Part shown: one piece after another, positions 51,103-63,828 of the stretch
Layout: every line of letters starts with the position of its first letter
Position numbering within the stretch: the stretch's first letter is position 1
NCBI GenBank assembly: GCA_008694505.1
Contig: VZDJ01007747.1
Coordinates: 25,855,367 to 25,919,366, forward strand
Origin: Cyanoderma ruficeps
Lineage: Eukaryota; Chordata; Aves; Passeriformes; Timaliidae
Length of the DNA stretch: 64,000 nucleotides
Direction: 5' to 3'
The notes under the pieces: model-generated
Told to the model about the DNA's origin: nothing
The model's input: only the letters and a program-made list of their open reading frames with translations
Databases searched by the model: none
Made by a program: the position numbers and the translations under genes

Positions 51103-51564
51103 AATTTCATGTAGTGACATGGACATATTTTAGGTCCTCTGACAGATGACAAATTCTTAAGAACAACAGCAAGTTCAGGCAAGGCATTTCATAGTAGTAA
51201 ATGTTGTCAGGGTGAAACACAACAGGCATAAACTGAAGCAAGAAGTCAAGCAAGAGGAGCAATACTGATCTAAGGAAGCAGTGCTTGCACTGAATGAAGT
51301 GATGCTCAGCATGGGATATTTGGGAGAGTGAAACTTACATGAGATCTGAGCCGCATTTCTTTCAAAAACACAATCACACTGATGCTGAATGTTTACCGAA
51401 AAATGTGGTGTTTTTCTGATTTTGGCACTTTTATCATATCTGTTGTTATAAAGAAATTCAGTACTTCAATTTTGCAGTAGTTTTTTGAACCATGTTTCCA
51501 ACTGAGTTGAAAAGGAAAAAAATATAACAAGGCATTTCAAAAGAAAAATACAACCTTAAAGATT
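51103..51564. other. Sequence separating two CR1 pieces
   Basis: About 460 bases in which I cannot recognise the CR1 ORF2 sequence that should join the flanking pieces (roughly 300 bases in a typical CR1, by my recollection). Parts such as GCATAAACTGAAGCAAGAAG faintly resemble CR1. It may be highly decayed CR1 plus an insertion. Confidence 0.4.
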
Positions 51565-51930
51565 AAAATTGGGTCTGATCAGTCTCAGGAAGGTATGACA
51601 GAAGGAACTTCATCAATGTCTGTCAGTATCTGAAGGGAAGGTGTCAAGAGCATGGAGCCAGGCTCTGATCAGTGGAGCCAAAGAAGTAGGATAAGAGGCA
51701 AGGGGCAGAAACTGATACACAGGAAGTGCTACCTAAATGTGCAGGTGACCAAGTGCTGGAATAGATTGGCCAGAGAGGCTGTGGAGTCTCCCTCACTGGA
51801 GATATTCAAGAACCATCTGGACACAATCCTGTGCCTTGTGCTCTAGGATGACCCTGCTTGAGCGGGGAGCCTGGAGCAGATGATCCACTGTGGTCTCCTC
51901 CAACCTAACTCTTCCTGTGATTCTGTGATA
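51565..51930 (+). mobile_element. CR1 LINE 3' fragment, plus orientation
   Basis: The copy encodes the C-terminal end of CR1 ORF2: a frame from 51,652 reads CWNRLAREAVESPSLEIFKN before its stop near 51,846. It continues through the 3' UTR (GACCCTGCTTGAGCGGGGAG) to TTCTTCCTGTGATTCTGTGA-like terminal repeats at 51,930. The 64-codon frame is open but is a piece of retrotransposon, not a host gene. Confidence 0.92.
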
Positions 51931-53756
51931 TTTACCAGGTCCCTTTGCTGCTGTGAGTATTAATGGGAATATGTAAGGTTTGATGACAGTCTTTTAATTA
52001 GAGAGTTTCTAAAGGATCTGATCAATTAAATTGTTTGTTTCAAAGGTAATCAAAAGTTTTAAACATCTGGATGGTATTATTAACTTTAGGGTGGTTTATC
52101 TTAATTATCTTTCTCTTTGTGCATATTAATTTATTTAAATAAGTTGACGGAAGAAATTGTCTAAGTTAACAACAAAGGCTGACTTCACTTTGTTTCTTTT
52201 TTGTGAAAGAGCTGCAATGATGCAAAACTAGGCTGCTCCTTAGAGACTAGCTGTACCATAATTTGGCTTTTTTCTTAAATAGTGTTGAATATTAATTAGA
52301 AGTATTTTTGTTTCTTTTGAATTTATCAGTAATTTAAGAGAGCCTAGCTATTTCCATTACATTTTTTCTTCATTTTTGTTTCAACGTTACTTCATTAGAA
52401 AATAATCTTTCAGAATATTTAAAGACTAATGTGAAACATTTAACCACTCATCCAATTTTATAATGGCTCAAAATATTACTATAAGCTTCAAAATGAGTTT
52501 GAAAGTGTGACAAGACAGTCCCCAAAGCAATGTAGCAGGAATACTTTTTAAAAAGTTATTTAAATTGAGAGTAACAAAGCACCATTTAACTAAACATGGC
52601 ATAACTACATGAACTTTAGTGAATTATGATTTTTTAGATTTTATATGTTTTTGATCAAAAAAATCCAAAGTGAATTGCAAATGAGAAACAAAGAGTAGTA
52701 ATAAGTATGGTGTAACGTTCACCATAATTTTTTGTGTCTGTGGAGAATAAATCTTTCCATTATTGTGGCCTTTGTATTAAAAGCAGGAATGCGATGATGA
52801 ATATGTTGATGGTGCAAAAATGTATGGCATCCTGCAAACATGCAAGAATATTATATAGAAATAAGTGAAAGCAAATATTATTAGTCTAAGAAATAAAATA
52901 TTATATTATAAAAATATTATAAATGCTCTAAATCAGGGGATGATTTGGAAAGAACAAAAGAAAATATTTTGATCATCATGTGGCTAAGACATCATTATAA
53001 CTCATCACTAATGGCATTCTAATTCAAAATTTGTGAAAGACAATTTCAGTTAATATCTTGGCAAAAATTACTGTGAAAGGAGTACATGTTTTAGGACTCA
53101 AAAGATAATTTATCTTAAGAGTTTATAATTTTCACAAAACATTTTGGAAAAGGATTTGAGATTCAGCTGCAGTACGGTATTACTGTGGATTATATGAGAC
53201 ACTGTGTCAGATAACCAGCTTTAGAAGATATTCCTCAGTTCCTAAATATTTTGTGAATAAAATGTAAGGTTGGTGTGAATTTCTTCCTAGGGCTGCTGGA
53301 AATCACACAGCTTGGTCTGCAAATGTTTCTGTATTTTAGCAAGGGCTTTGGAGAGAATAGTGCTGAAAGCTGACCTTTAAAATGCAGTAAGTTTTTCCGT
53401 GCTGTCTTTTATGTGCAATTTATCACTACCCTGTGGATCATGCTGCATAACACTTTATTTTTGAGCTAGTCATGTGATCTTCAATAGGACTATTCAGTGT
53501 TTGAGACATTATCCAATGTAAATTTAGTATCTCATTTCATTCCCCAGTTTGCATTAGCATCCTCGACTTTTAAGCTGCTTGTTTCTTAAGGAGTGAATTT
53601 TTATATCTATCTTAGTCCTCTCAGCTATTACTTTATATAATTTCTCCTCTTTTTCTCTTCAGCTTTTTTGGAAACTCTTTTTTTTTGCTCTTTTTCTTTC
53701 CTTTATAATACCAGAATAGGTATTTTTGTCTATGACGACAATATTCTGTATTCATG

Positions 53757-53810
53757 TACATGAATATAGGCCTAAATTCTTCTGCATATACATGAATATA
53801 GCCCCAAATA
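53757..53810 (+). repeat. Imperfect 32-bp tandem duplication
   Basis: TACATGAATATAGGCCTAAAT at 53,757 recurs as TACATGAATATAGCCCCAAAT at 53,789, a period of 32 bases. The second unit is shorter or diverged at its end. Confidence 0.8.
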
Positions 53811-54243
53811 TCAAAATACTTTTCATCTTTGATACTTTTTACACTTCATCATTTCCTTTATGTGTCCTATCTACCCTGACTAATACTACATTTAATAACT
53901 ATGAAAGATTAAATTGCAAATATGAATAAAAGCAGAATTAATTTTAATATTACTTTTCTAAATTGGAAGATATGTTACAGTTGCTCCCTCATTTTATATT
54001 ATATTGTTACAAAGACACAGACTGCTATTCAGAAATTCTATATATCCCAGAAACAGACCTTAAATATATATTTGAAGAACTGGAATAACGGACAAATATT
54101 TTTATCCAGATTGATTCAAAAAGTTAACATGGAACTTAAAAAAATGTAGTGATGAGAAATAGAGGTGGATTCAGAGTACTCATCTCCCATAATTTTTTCA
54201 CCTATTTGTAAAAAGGTTTTAGAAGAAGAAGAATGGTGGGGGG

Positions 54244-54290
54244 AAAAATAAAAATAAATAAATAAAACCCCAAAACCAAAAAACAACCCT
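54244..54290 (+). repeat. A-rich low-complexity tract
   Basis: AAATAAAAATAAATAAATAA followed by CCCCAAAACC-type units. Confidence 0.8.
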
Positions 54291-54866
54291 TCTTTATGTT
54301 CTCAGAGAATGAGCTATAAATATAGAGAATACCCTAAAGTGCTTCTTATGCTAAAAAAGTAACAGATGGTATCCTTGTAACTTTCTTCTCCACCTTTCTT
54401 CCATTTTTCCTGTGTCAACAACATCCTTTCTCTTTAACACACTTTGTTACTGTCCTGCACTTGTTGAATTCGTTGTCACTTTTGTATGAAATGCTTGATT
54501 TTATAAAATTCCTGTGAAAAGTAACAACAGGCAATTATGTCCTACTCTTACTCTTTCCTGCAGTATAGGATAGGTTCAGTTCCTTCTGTACTTACTTTTA
54601 ATCTCTCTTTTTGGAAAACAGAATACTTAAATTCTTTTCTGCCTGGGTTTATACTTACCCGATGGAACATGCTGGGGGAAACAACAGACATTTTGTTCCT
54701 TGGCTGTTCGTGGAAACCATCTTTTATACACCACCCTAACACACGGTTGCCAAGTAGATATGCATACATGAACTCAAAGCTCTCTGGTGTCTGACAGAAC
54801 CAGCTAAATCTGAAGACTTTGCAGAAGCATGGGCTGTGATGCCACTGATAGTGACAGTGATGTCTT

Positions 54867-54922
54867 AATATATATGAAATAGATATATATATAAAATTAT
54901 ATATATATATATGAAAAATGAN
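54867..54922 (+). repeat. Imperfect (TA)n tract with an unresolved base
   Basis: Alternating TA runs broken by GAAATAG and AAAT are followed by a single N at 54,922. Confidence 0.9.
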
Positions 54923-55305
54923 AAACAACTGATATGGAAGGACTACATATTTTTTTTTATATATCATGAATATTTGTTAATATAACTTCTCCTACATTCT
55001 TATTTTCCACTTGACAGCAGTTTTCTCAGCCATTGCTTAGATTCACCTACAGAGTTCCATCCATTCTATCCTATTTCTGAGCAATAAAAGTCAAGAAAAT
55101 TGGTAGTTTTACTGTAAATACATTCGGAAGGCTCAGAAAAATCTTGTTTTCAAAGGAAGTAGTTTACCAGAGAAAGTAAAAATACTTTACCACACAAGCT
55201 GTTTGTCACTGTATTTATGAGTAATTCCTACACAGTAATTCATGCAGATATTATTTTTTACAGTCAAACATTTTTTTAAAAAGTAAAATGCAGACCTTTA
55301 CTCTA

Positions 55306-55818
55306 TGTACTAGCTGGGGCTGGAGTGGAGTTAATCATCTTCACAGCAGCCCCATACGATGCTGTGCTTTGGGCTTGTGGCTAAACAGGTTTGATAACAC
55401 CAATGTGTGTCATTTTCCCACTCTGCACCCTACTTTCCCCACTGTGAGGAGGCTGGGGATGGGCAAGCAGCTGGGAGCACACACAGCTGGGACAGCTGAC
55501 TCTGGCTGGATGAAGGCATATACCACACCCTATAATGGCATGCTCAGCAATCAGACTGGACAGAGGAATAAGGAGAGAGGAGTTTTGGCTTCCAAGATGG
55601 TCTTTTTTCAAAGACTGGCAGGGTATCAATCTGCATGAGGTGGTGAGTGCTTGCCTTTGCATCACTTTTTTGTTTCTCTTTCCTTCACTTGTTATTCAGT
55701 TTTTTGTCTCAGCTTGACTTTTCTCCTGATAACTCTTCTTGTTTTGTCCCCCATCCCACTGGAGTTGTGGTGGTTGAGTGAGCAGCAGTGTGGGTGCCTA
55801 GCTAAGGGCTAACTTACA
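55306..55818 (+). mobile_element. Decayed solo ERV LTR of a common avian ERVL-like type, plus orientation
   Basis: The order of blocks fits a common avian LTR type as I remember it: AGCTGGGGCTGGAGTGGAGT near the start, TTTGATAACACC, GGACAGCTGACTCTGGCTGG, CCATCCCACTGGAGT, and GAGTGAGCAGCAGTGTGGGT at the end, closing near CTTACA at 55,818. The U3 TATA box and the polyadenylation region are hard to see, so the copy is old. No target duplication is visible (CTCTA against ATGCT). No retroviral genes flank it. Open frames of 94-116 codons over it are accidental. Confidence 0.75.
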
Positions 55819-58800
55819 ATGCTTTATCTACATTTCTGTAATATGAAGCTTCAATTTTGTGAAGTGGTAGAGCTTGGTTCTCTCTATGCAAAAATCCAGA
55901 AATGCACTTATCTTCAAGTATGATTTTTGACGGTGTTATTCCAAGTGTGTGATGGGAAATAAAAGTGATTGTTTAGATGTTAAAAGCCTGGGATTTATAA
56001 GTATATTCCTGAATTTTGGCCTTACCAAATGTATTTCCAGGACAATGCTGAAAGTGGTATGCTTGTTACAGACTCTTTTGTAAACTGCTTTAATGAGTTC
56101 CAAAATACACATGCATACATAAATATGTATGAGGAAAATAATTTAATTTTTACAAATGTGCTGCATATTTGCATGGTAATTAACAAATGAGCTCTAGGCC
56201 ATGCATTGAAACAGCCACATAAAACAACAGCAGCAATACAATCATTCTTTCTCCTCTTATCTGGTAAAGGTGCACACTTCAAGATCGTTAAGCTTCCTGT
56301 TGTGAATAAGGGACATGGTGATCATACTGATTTCTGTATAGCTTAGTAAAATTATGAGAGATCGTTCTTCTATGTATGTGTATATAAATACACACATAAA
56401 CACATTCTTTTCTATTTATAACGAAAGGTGGTTTTACCTGTATAGATGTTAAAATGTTAGTATTTACAGGAAACAGAAGAAAACCAACATCTTCCTATGA
56501 GAAAAAGAAATTATCTCATACCATAAAAATAAATTATTAATCTCCTCTATCCCCAACACCTCACCAAAATTCCTTCTTGCGCAAATTTCTTTAAATGATA
56601 CACCTATCTGTGTTCTGTGATGGTTTCAGAACTTGTACACAAAAGACTTAGATAGGTGCATGAGAACAGAAGCACTAGATGCATAAAAAATAAAACTACT
56701 TCTTTTTATAGCTTATATATATAGGGAAGAAATAAGATAAAGATGACAATGTTGATATCACAAACAAAATAGTCTCTCTTGCATTTTTTAAATTTAAATT
56801 TGTTGCCAAGAAGCATATGAGAAGGTATTCAATGTATTTTAAATCTCCTCATAGATTAATAACTCAAAGCAAAATAAAAACAATAACTTACATTCTGCAG
56901 ATCTTGACCCTGCCAACGTGACTTGAAAAAGCTGGCAAGAAGGTTGTCCTCTTGTTGAATTGTTTGGCTCATGTTTTATGCACAAGCATGTTTTCCTTCC
57001 AGATTTGGCATGAATGTCTTCCTGTTTCCCTCAGGGACGAATGTATCCAGGACAACAAATAAAAAGGACAAAGTCTCACTTTCTGTTACAGTTTGAGATA
57101 ACCTTCATGATACAAGCTGCTACCACAGATCAGAATCTTTCTTTATACCTGTCTGTGTCTTTTTTGTTTCAGATATTCATCAAAAATCCTTTTGCAATAG
57201 TGTGGAACAGTCAGTTGGTTTCAGGAGTGGTTAACTATGATCTGCACTGTGTTTGGTAACTAATCATAGATTATTTTCCCTGGCCCTTTTCTGCATAGCT
57301 GATGTTTGGCTCTGTGTTCTGGCACGTGGCTTTTGGACACACAGTGACTGGGTGGAAATGGCTTCTCGATGTTCTGCATCCTGAGTAAACTTAATCTACT
57401 CTTTGCATTTGTCCATTACTGTCTCTTAGGAAACACTGCTTTCATGTCACAAACCTCAAACTTTTCTGATTTTGATTTTGAACAACTTCACTGCAGACAC
57501 ACTTCAATCCTCTTCTACAATGTGCTATGCTGTAAACTTGCTCTCGACAGTAAAGCTTCCATGTTAAGAAAACATTAATCCCAAAGTGTTCATTCAGTAG
57601 TGTAGATACAAAACAAAGTAGGCATGCTTTTTAGTATGTGTTTCCAGCCTGATCCTTGATAAATGGATTATTAAAAAACCCCAACAAACTAAAACAATTT
57701 GAATGCTGGACAGTTCTGTCAGAGGTGAACTGCAGGAGAAGCAGTGGTTTGTTTCCAGGTAGATCAGTATCTTTTTGTTCACTGAAGCAGAATGGAATAA
57801 TTAATACTGCTGTACACTGCCATATCTTTCAGATAAAATTTTCCGCTTCTTTAATAAAACAAAGCCCATGGACCTAAACTCTAAACTCTTTCTAATCTTC
57901 TGCACATGTATTATAAATGTATGAACAGCTTTAAGTGTTCAGGTATGAATCAGTAAAAACCATTTAAAATATAAGCCATACACTGAATTAATGATTTGAA
58001 TAAAAAAAAAATAACAAAAGATCTAGCCTACAACATAAGTTATACATGCAGCATAGCTCGATCTTTCATTTGTCCAGTATGAGATAGAATTTTCATGTTA
58101 CTTAAATAGAATGCTTCCTAATCTCCTTTCACAGGCAATTTGTAAATCTTCAATGGAATGCTTTAAGATGTATGCAATATACCTGAGATGTTGGAACAAC
58201 TTAATGTTATTCAAATGTCTTTGGGAAATATGTATGAACACACTTTGTTAAATGAATAATAAATTACAAATCCCAAAGGCCTGTTGTCACACACATTAAA
58301 AAACCCAAAACCCCCCAAAAACCCAAAACTTATTAAGTTGCAGCTTTCACTGTGAAGGGACCAAAAATATTTTTTCAAATTATCTATACCAATGTGTAAG
58401 CCATTTTGATATGCAGCTTTTTGCAGCCAGACACCCATGTAAAGACATAAAGTGGAGACAATAGGATAAACTTCTTGCAAGTATCAGCTGTATTAGAAAT
58501 TTCAGGGATGGGCTTTTACCAAGTAGAAATTGTGTGAATATTAGTTTTGAAATTCATTCACTATTGTTCCTGAATATTCCTCTTTTTTTGTTAATGTAAG
58601 TCTAAATTTCACTATTTTTTTAGCAATTTTTTAGTGGCTACGATGGTGTATAAAAACCATACACTTACAATAAATAAATTATATAATTTTTTTGAAAAAC
58701 AAAATGCCTTATAGTATAAGCCACTTGGTCTTAAGACTAGGCATCCAAAGCTCAAGAAGAATCTGTAAATTATTTCATATCACCACCCTGGTCCAGTCCC

Positions 58801-59844
58801 AGCTTGCAGGTTTCAACAGGCCAGGCACGATGATAAAAGATGATAAAATAAAGGAAAGCATGCATGTGCACAAGACAGGATTAATCTGCTACTAGCTTAT
58901 AAATGGAGAGAAAGCCTGAATTAAGAACTTTAGTCCACTTTTAACAAGAGTTCTCATGTTTAGGAAGTCTGAACTTCTGCATTTGGGGTTATTTTTTTTC
59001 TGCAATCAGAGAAGTTGAGCAGTATTTCTAAACTAGATTTCCCCTACACCTCTCTGTTTTAGAGTAAGATCTGGATAATTTTTCTCCAAAAATCCTAAAT
59101 GTTGTTTTTTGTTTCCAGAAGAGTAGATTAAATATAGGCCACATTTCAAACACACATAGTCTTCTCTAAAAACTGTAAAATAAGAAATCTCATGGCACTA
59201 GTCCAGTATTTCAGTCTTCAGTATAGAACTCTGCATGTATGCAGCATTCCACTGATGTTAATGGATTACTACTATTTTGCAGAATACAAAAGTCTGTCTC
59301 AGAAAACTGTATTGCAGACATTGCCTTGGAGTGTACATAATGCATTATCTTGAGGAATTCTCCCAACAAAAACTCTATTGGGATGTCAGACAAATAAACT
59401 ATGATGTTGATCTTGAACTTTGCAAGCAAAAAATAAAATTCTTCTGTGGTGTCTTAGTGACCTGCCCTGCTTTAAAAATATGTTATTTAATTTGCTTTTC
59501 TTTTGAATGTGAAGCTCCATGGTACTAACACTATTTGACTGCCCATTTGTTTTGTACACATGAGGTCTGGTGACAAATAACATTTCTAATCTTCTGTTTT
59601 CTACTCATCCAGCTGCATATCTATAATTGCATACACACAGACACACACACATATATGTACATACATACAAGTAAAATTTTTGTGTCTCTTGGGATATAAG
59701 TATATTCAAAGAATTCTGTCATGTCCACAATCATCTCACTGTATACAGAAAAACTTCCTTCAAGTTTTCTTCCGTATTATAAAGCAACTGAAAATAGATT
59801 TTTAACTCACAACTGTATTTGGGAGATGGTATCTATACAAAGGT
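55819..59844. other. Unique AT-rich noncoding DNA
   Basis: I see no gene or repeat apart from a small A/C-rich tract near 58,296-58,332 (AACCCAAAACCCCCCAAAAA). Confidence 0.5.
59631..59669 (+). repeat. Short (CA)n/(TA)n microsatellite
   Basis: ATACACACAGACACACACAC is followed by ATATATGTACATACATACA. Confidence 0.85.
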
Positions 59845-60115
59845 TGAGTTTGAGGAGGATCCCTGAATCTCACTTGGTTCAGCTTCCCTCTTTGAGGTCA
59901 CATCAGGTAGGACAGCTTGCTCAGTTATTTATACACAAAGAGAAGATCCTCCTGAATTTTCTCTTGTCTAGATGAAACAATTCCAGCTCTCTCAGCTTAT
60001 TCTTATATGTCACACCAACACTGAGTAGAAGGAAGGAACACCTCTCTGGCAGGAACACCTCCTTTTTCTCATGTAGTCTGGGAGGCTGTTGGTCTGCTTT
60101 GCCACAAGGTCATAT
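59845..60115 (-). mobile_element. Old CR1 LINE fragment, minus orientation
   Basis: Decayed complement of a CR1 3' end: GAGGATCCCTGAATCTCACT, then CCAGCTCTCTCAGCTTATTC and, after a disrupted stretch, CTGCTTTGCCACAAGGTCATATTG-like wording of the ORF2 C-terminal part. Many substitutions and indels make it one of the older copies. Edges are approximate. Confidence 0.7.
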
Positions 60116-62429
60116 TGTTAAAAAAAGTCATTATAGTTAACAAAATCTGTAATTTTGAATGAAGATCGTAATTTTTTATCTGTTTGGAAAAAAAAATAGA
60201 GGAAGACAAAGTTAATTTTTAACTAGTTTAATGAAAATCTTTGTCTCTAAACATTACATCCATATTTTTCAGTTTGGATTTTCTGTGAATAATTGATCTA
60301 GAGAGAATGAGTGTACAAGCTTCATTAATTTTTTAATACAATTGGACGATGTGGATCATGGTTTCCAACTGTCCAGTCCTCACTTGGCCTTTAAGCCAAA
60401 AACTCTGAATGATGTGTCCCTTGCCTTATTTTCTTTCTCTTAGGTTCAGTTTCTAACAAAAATATTTATAGTTTGCTGGGTTTGTCCTGGTAGACTCATT
60501 GACTTTTGTCCAGCTCAACTCTTCCTATAAAATAGACATTGAGATTAGCTATTAAAAGCTTAAACTGTCAAACATCCTTCACCATCTCTTCCTTCCTTGA
60601 AACATTCATGTGGAAATACTCTGGTCCTTCAAATCCTGTTCAATGTTAGTTCAGTGTTTACATGCAAGTACAGAACAGAACTGACATGGCTGCATATAGT
60701 TCAGTGTCAATATAATATTAAAACAGAGAAGGAAAAACCAGCCAATAACAAAATGTCTGAATGTCCAGTGTAGCTACTTACAACAATGTAATTCTGCTTA
60801 TGACCTTCTTTAAAGTTGGGGTTGTTGTAACTGTCATGTTTGATGCAACTGTACTGTGAAAGAAATGTTGACCCTGATGAGCTGTAAAATCTACCAGAAA
60901 AGGTGGATAAGGACATTCATAAGTGCAGAATTGTTATGCTAGCTGTTCCAATATTTGGATGAGACACAGGTGTAATGGTAGGTTATTTTATAAGAGAATT
61001 TCCGTTTCATAGTTTTCACAAGTAATAATAAAATTAGCATAAGGATTTTGTGGTGAAAGACTGACCAATTAAAAAAAAGAAAAAGTATTTTTTAAGCCAG
61101 CATATTGAAAAGGTAGGATACTAAAGATAATATTGCACTTCTTGCCCCACACACCCTCCCCTCCAGCTTTTCCAATCTGATGGTTGTAGAAGTGACACGT
61201 ATTTTATGCTTGATGGATGAAAAGAGACAGTAAAAGGCAAGATGAGCTAATAACAGTAAAGTCTGTATTGAATCAGAAATGTGTTGAGGTACTGAGAGGA
61301 ATCAAGATATGTGCTTCAATCATTAGAGTTTGTCACAAGTGAGATTTGTTGGTTGATGTGCTGTCAAAGTACTGAAAGAGAAAGGTTTTATAACAAGCAG
61401 CTAGACATGCAGAAAAAGAAGTTTAGGACCCAAAGGACTCAGTATAAATAGAAGTTATAAAGTGAAAAAGAGTAATAAAGTTGGCATCAAGAGAAGGGCA
61501 GTATCGATCCAGCCTTTAAAAAAGACAAAACTTTTTCAGACACCTTGAAAAATGATCTTCTTAGTTTTTATTTTCTAAAAAATCATTACTTATAATAATT
61601 AAGCACGTATTCACCTCTCAGAAGAGAAAAACTCAAAAATGGTCAAGTTGAACACTATTCTTATCCCATCTGTCTGTTTTTAAAGCGTGTACATTTTCTT
61701 AAAAATACACCTCATTACATTGAAACATTTACCTAATTTATAGCTACCGGTAAATCTTTTAGCACTTTTGAAAGTATTTCACTTCATTGTAATTAATATC
61801 AGGTTAATGTTAAAGGTAGTCCTTTAAGGAAATTATTGAAGTTCCAGAGAAAATTTAACAAAGTGACTTTCTGATTTGAGTGTTTCTTCTTCCAGCAGAG
61901 TTTGGGAATGTGTAGTGCTGTTCACAAATTCCTGCATGTTCCTTTCATCTACATAACGTATACTGGCTTTTTTTTCTTTACAGTGTTTACAAAACTCTTT
62001 ATATTTACATTTGATATTGTTTTGTTTACAAATGCTAGTGGTTGACACACTGTGACATTCTCTACAACCAGAGCTTTATTTCCCATAACCCTGCTCAAAT
62101 AATAACGAGGAGGTTGTAACAAATGTGTCTTGTCCTGATGGCTGCAGCCATCTAGTAGACTCAGTCAATGGATTATGAGAGTGTGATGCAGAGATTAAAA
62201 AATCAGACTCAATAAGTGATTACTGCAACAACTAATTTTACTAGATCATAGAAAAAGAGACTATTTGGATTTTTTTTCCCTGAGAGATGCAAAGGACCTG
62301 AGTCAAAAAGAATCAGTGGGAGAGCTGGTCTCTAATAAACCACAGTGCAATTATTTTTAAGAATGCAGTGGGAGAGAGATAAATCACACAAATTGATATT
62401 TGATTTCAAGAGATGGAACTGTAAAGAAT
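60116..62429. other. Unique AT-rich noncoding DNA
   Basis: I see no supported feature. Confidence 0.5.
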
Positions 62430-63790
62430 GAGAAATTTTCAGAGACAGAATGAAGTTGTTCAAAAAGCCTGCATGCAACATGAAGGCTGCTGTAAATACT
62501 CTGTTAAAAGACTAGTTAGACTGTGTGTCATAATTCAAAAAGAAACTAAAGTGGTCCAAAACTTCCTCACACATCTTCCTGGGAAAGTTAAGGAGGCTGT
62601 TGCAGCTAATACTTGAACTCTAAAAAAGCTGGAGAGCTTGGTCAAATTGGGAAAAGAGAAATACATATAAAAGCAATAGGTCAAATGTGAAGAGAAAAGT
62701 TAGAGACCTAAACCAGAAAGGCCATGACTAAAACTTTGCAAAGCATCATCAAATTGACAGCAAAACAGTACTTTAAACACATCAAAAGCAGGAAACCACA
62801 TAGGGAATTGGTGAGGATGCTTGGTGTAAAGAGTATATGCCAGTTGATAAGGCCATAACTGAAATTATCAATAATCTCTTTATTTCACACTTAATCTTGA
62901 CTGAAGGTGTGGATCAGGACCAACAACTGACCTTAACTTTCTCTGCAGCAGAGAGGTCAGAGAAGCTGGATCAGATTGAAGTAAATATACAGGAACTATT
63001 ATGTCATCTAGATGAGTCAGATGTCAAGAAATCAACAAAAACAGATGGCATTCAGTCAAGAGCTCTGAAATATTTCAAATACAAAGCAGCTGGTCAGCTA
63101 GACAAAGTGTATGACATAGCATTGCAAACAGCCACCATGAGAGGACTTTGACATTGATATCATCAACTCTACAAAAGCTGCCAAGGATGGGACTCTGTAA
63201 AGTAGAGACCAGCAACTGACTTTTGTCACTGGTTTGACAGAAGAATCTGTAATAAACCAAAGCTTTAGAATCACTATGGCTTCTATAGAGGAGTGGAGCC
63301 AAGGTTTATGAAGGTGATTCAGAGGGCATAAATTATTTTTAGAGGCATTTCAGAAGATTCCATATCAAAAGTTACAGAAAAGAAAAATATCTTAGGCGAT
63401 TGGAGAAAGATCTTCCAGTGGACTCAAGTTGATTAAAAGATGGGATGCAAAGGGTTAGGAAACAATTATCTCTCTCTAGGGTGGTTCCCTCAGGAGAACT
63501 GTCAGTATGAACTTTGCTCAATGGCTTCACCAGTAACCTGGAGAAGAGTCATGGATGCTCCTTTAGACTCTTTTAGGTTGTCAAAAGTATCAGTGTCAAA
63601 GAACCGCAGATGAACCGCACAAAATTGAGACACAAGGTAGAAAGGTGGCAGATCACCTTCATAGAAGTGAACATAAGGAACCTTTAAGAAAAACTACTAG
63701 ACCTCAACCATGCTGAACTTGGAACTGGCAGATATGAAGCAGATCTTGAAACCCTCATTGCCAGCACTCTGAACTGACAACCACTGACTT
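62430..63790 (+). pseudogene. Decayed CR1 ORF2 remnant (reverse transcriptase), plus orientation
   Basis: The strongest part is a frame at 62,837-63,151 of 104 codons whose end reads KTDGIQSRALK, matching the start of the CR1 reverse-transcriptase domain. Further on (63,480-63,580) bases GGTTCCCTCAGGAGAACTGT and ACCTGGAGAAGAGTCATGGA align with the DNA coding for the box just before the RT active site, but stops and indels break the frame. The end near 63,790 reads only loosely as CR1, and 62,430-62,830 is a weaker match. The 3' terminus is absent, and an LTR begins shortly after at 63,829. Confidence 0.65.
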
Positions 63791-63828
63791 GATGCGTCTT
63801 TTGTTAAGAAAAAGGCTGAGAGGATGTG

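Larger units (their letters stand above)
51931..55305. other. Unique AT-rich noncoding DNA
   Basis: I see no gene. Small repeats at 53,757, 54,244 and 54,867 are listed separately. Confidence 0.5.

Noticed and set aside
54548..54967. 139-codon minus-strand frame, and its 85-codon plus-strand partner
   Set aside because: The frame passes through a TA repeat and an unresolved base, and no domain is recognisable on either strand.
55288..55638. 116-codon plus-strand open frame
   Set aside because: It lies within a decayed LTR, a noncoding part of an ERV.
57168..57260. Possible exon after TTTTTTGTTTCAG
   Set aside because: The acceptor is good, but the frame behind it is short with no coding signal. 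Such sites are common in AT-rich introns.
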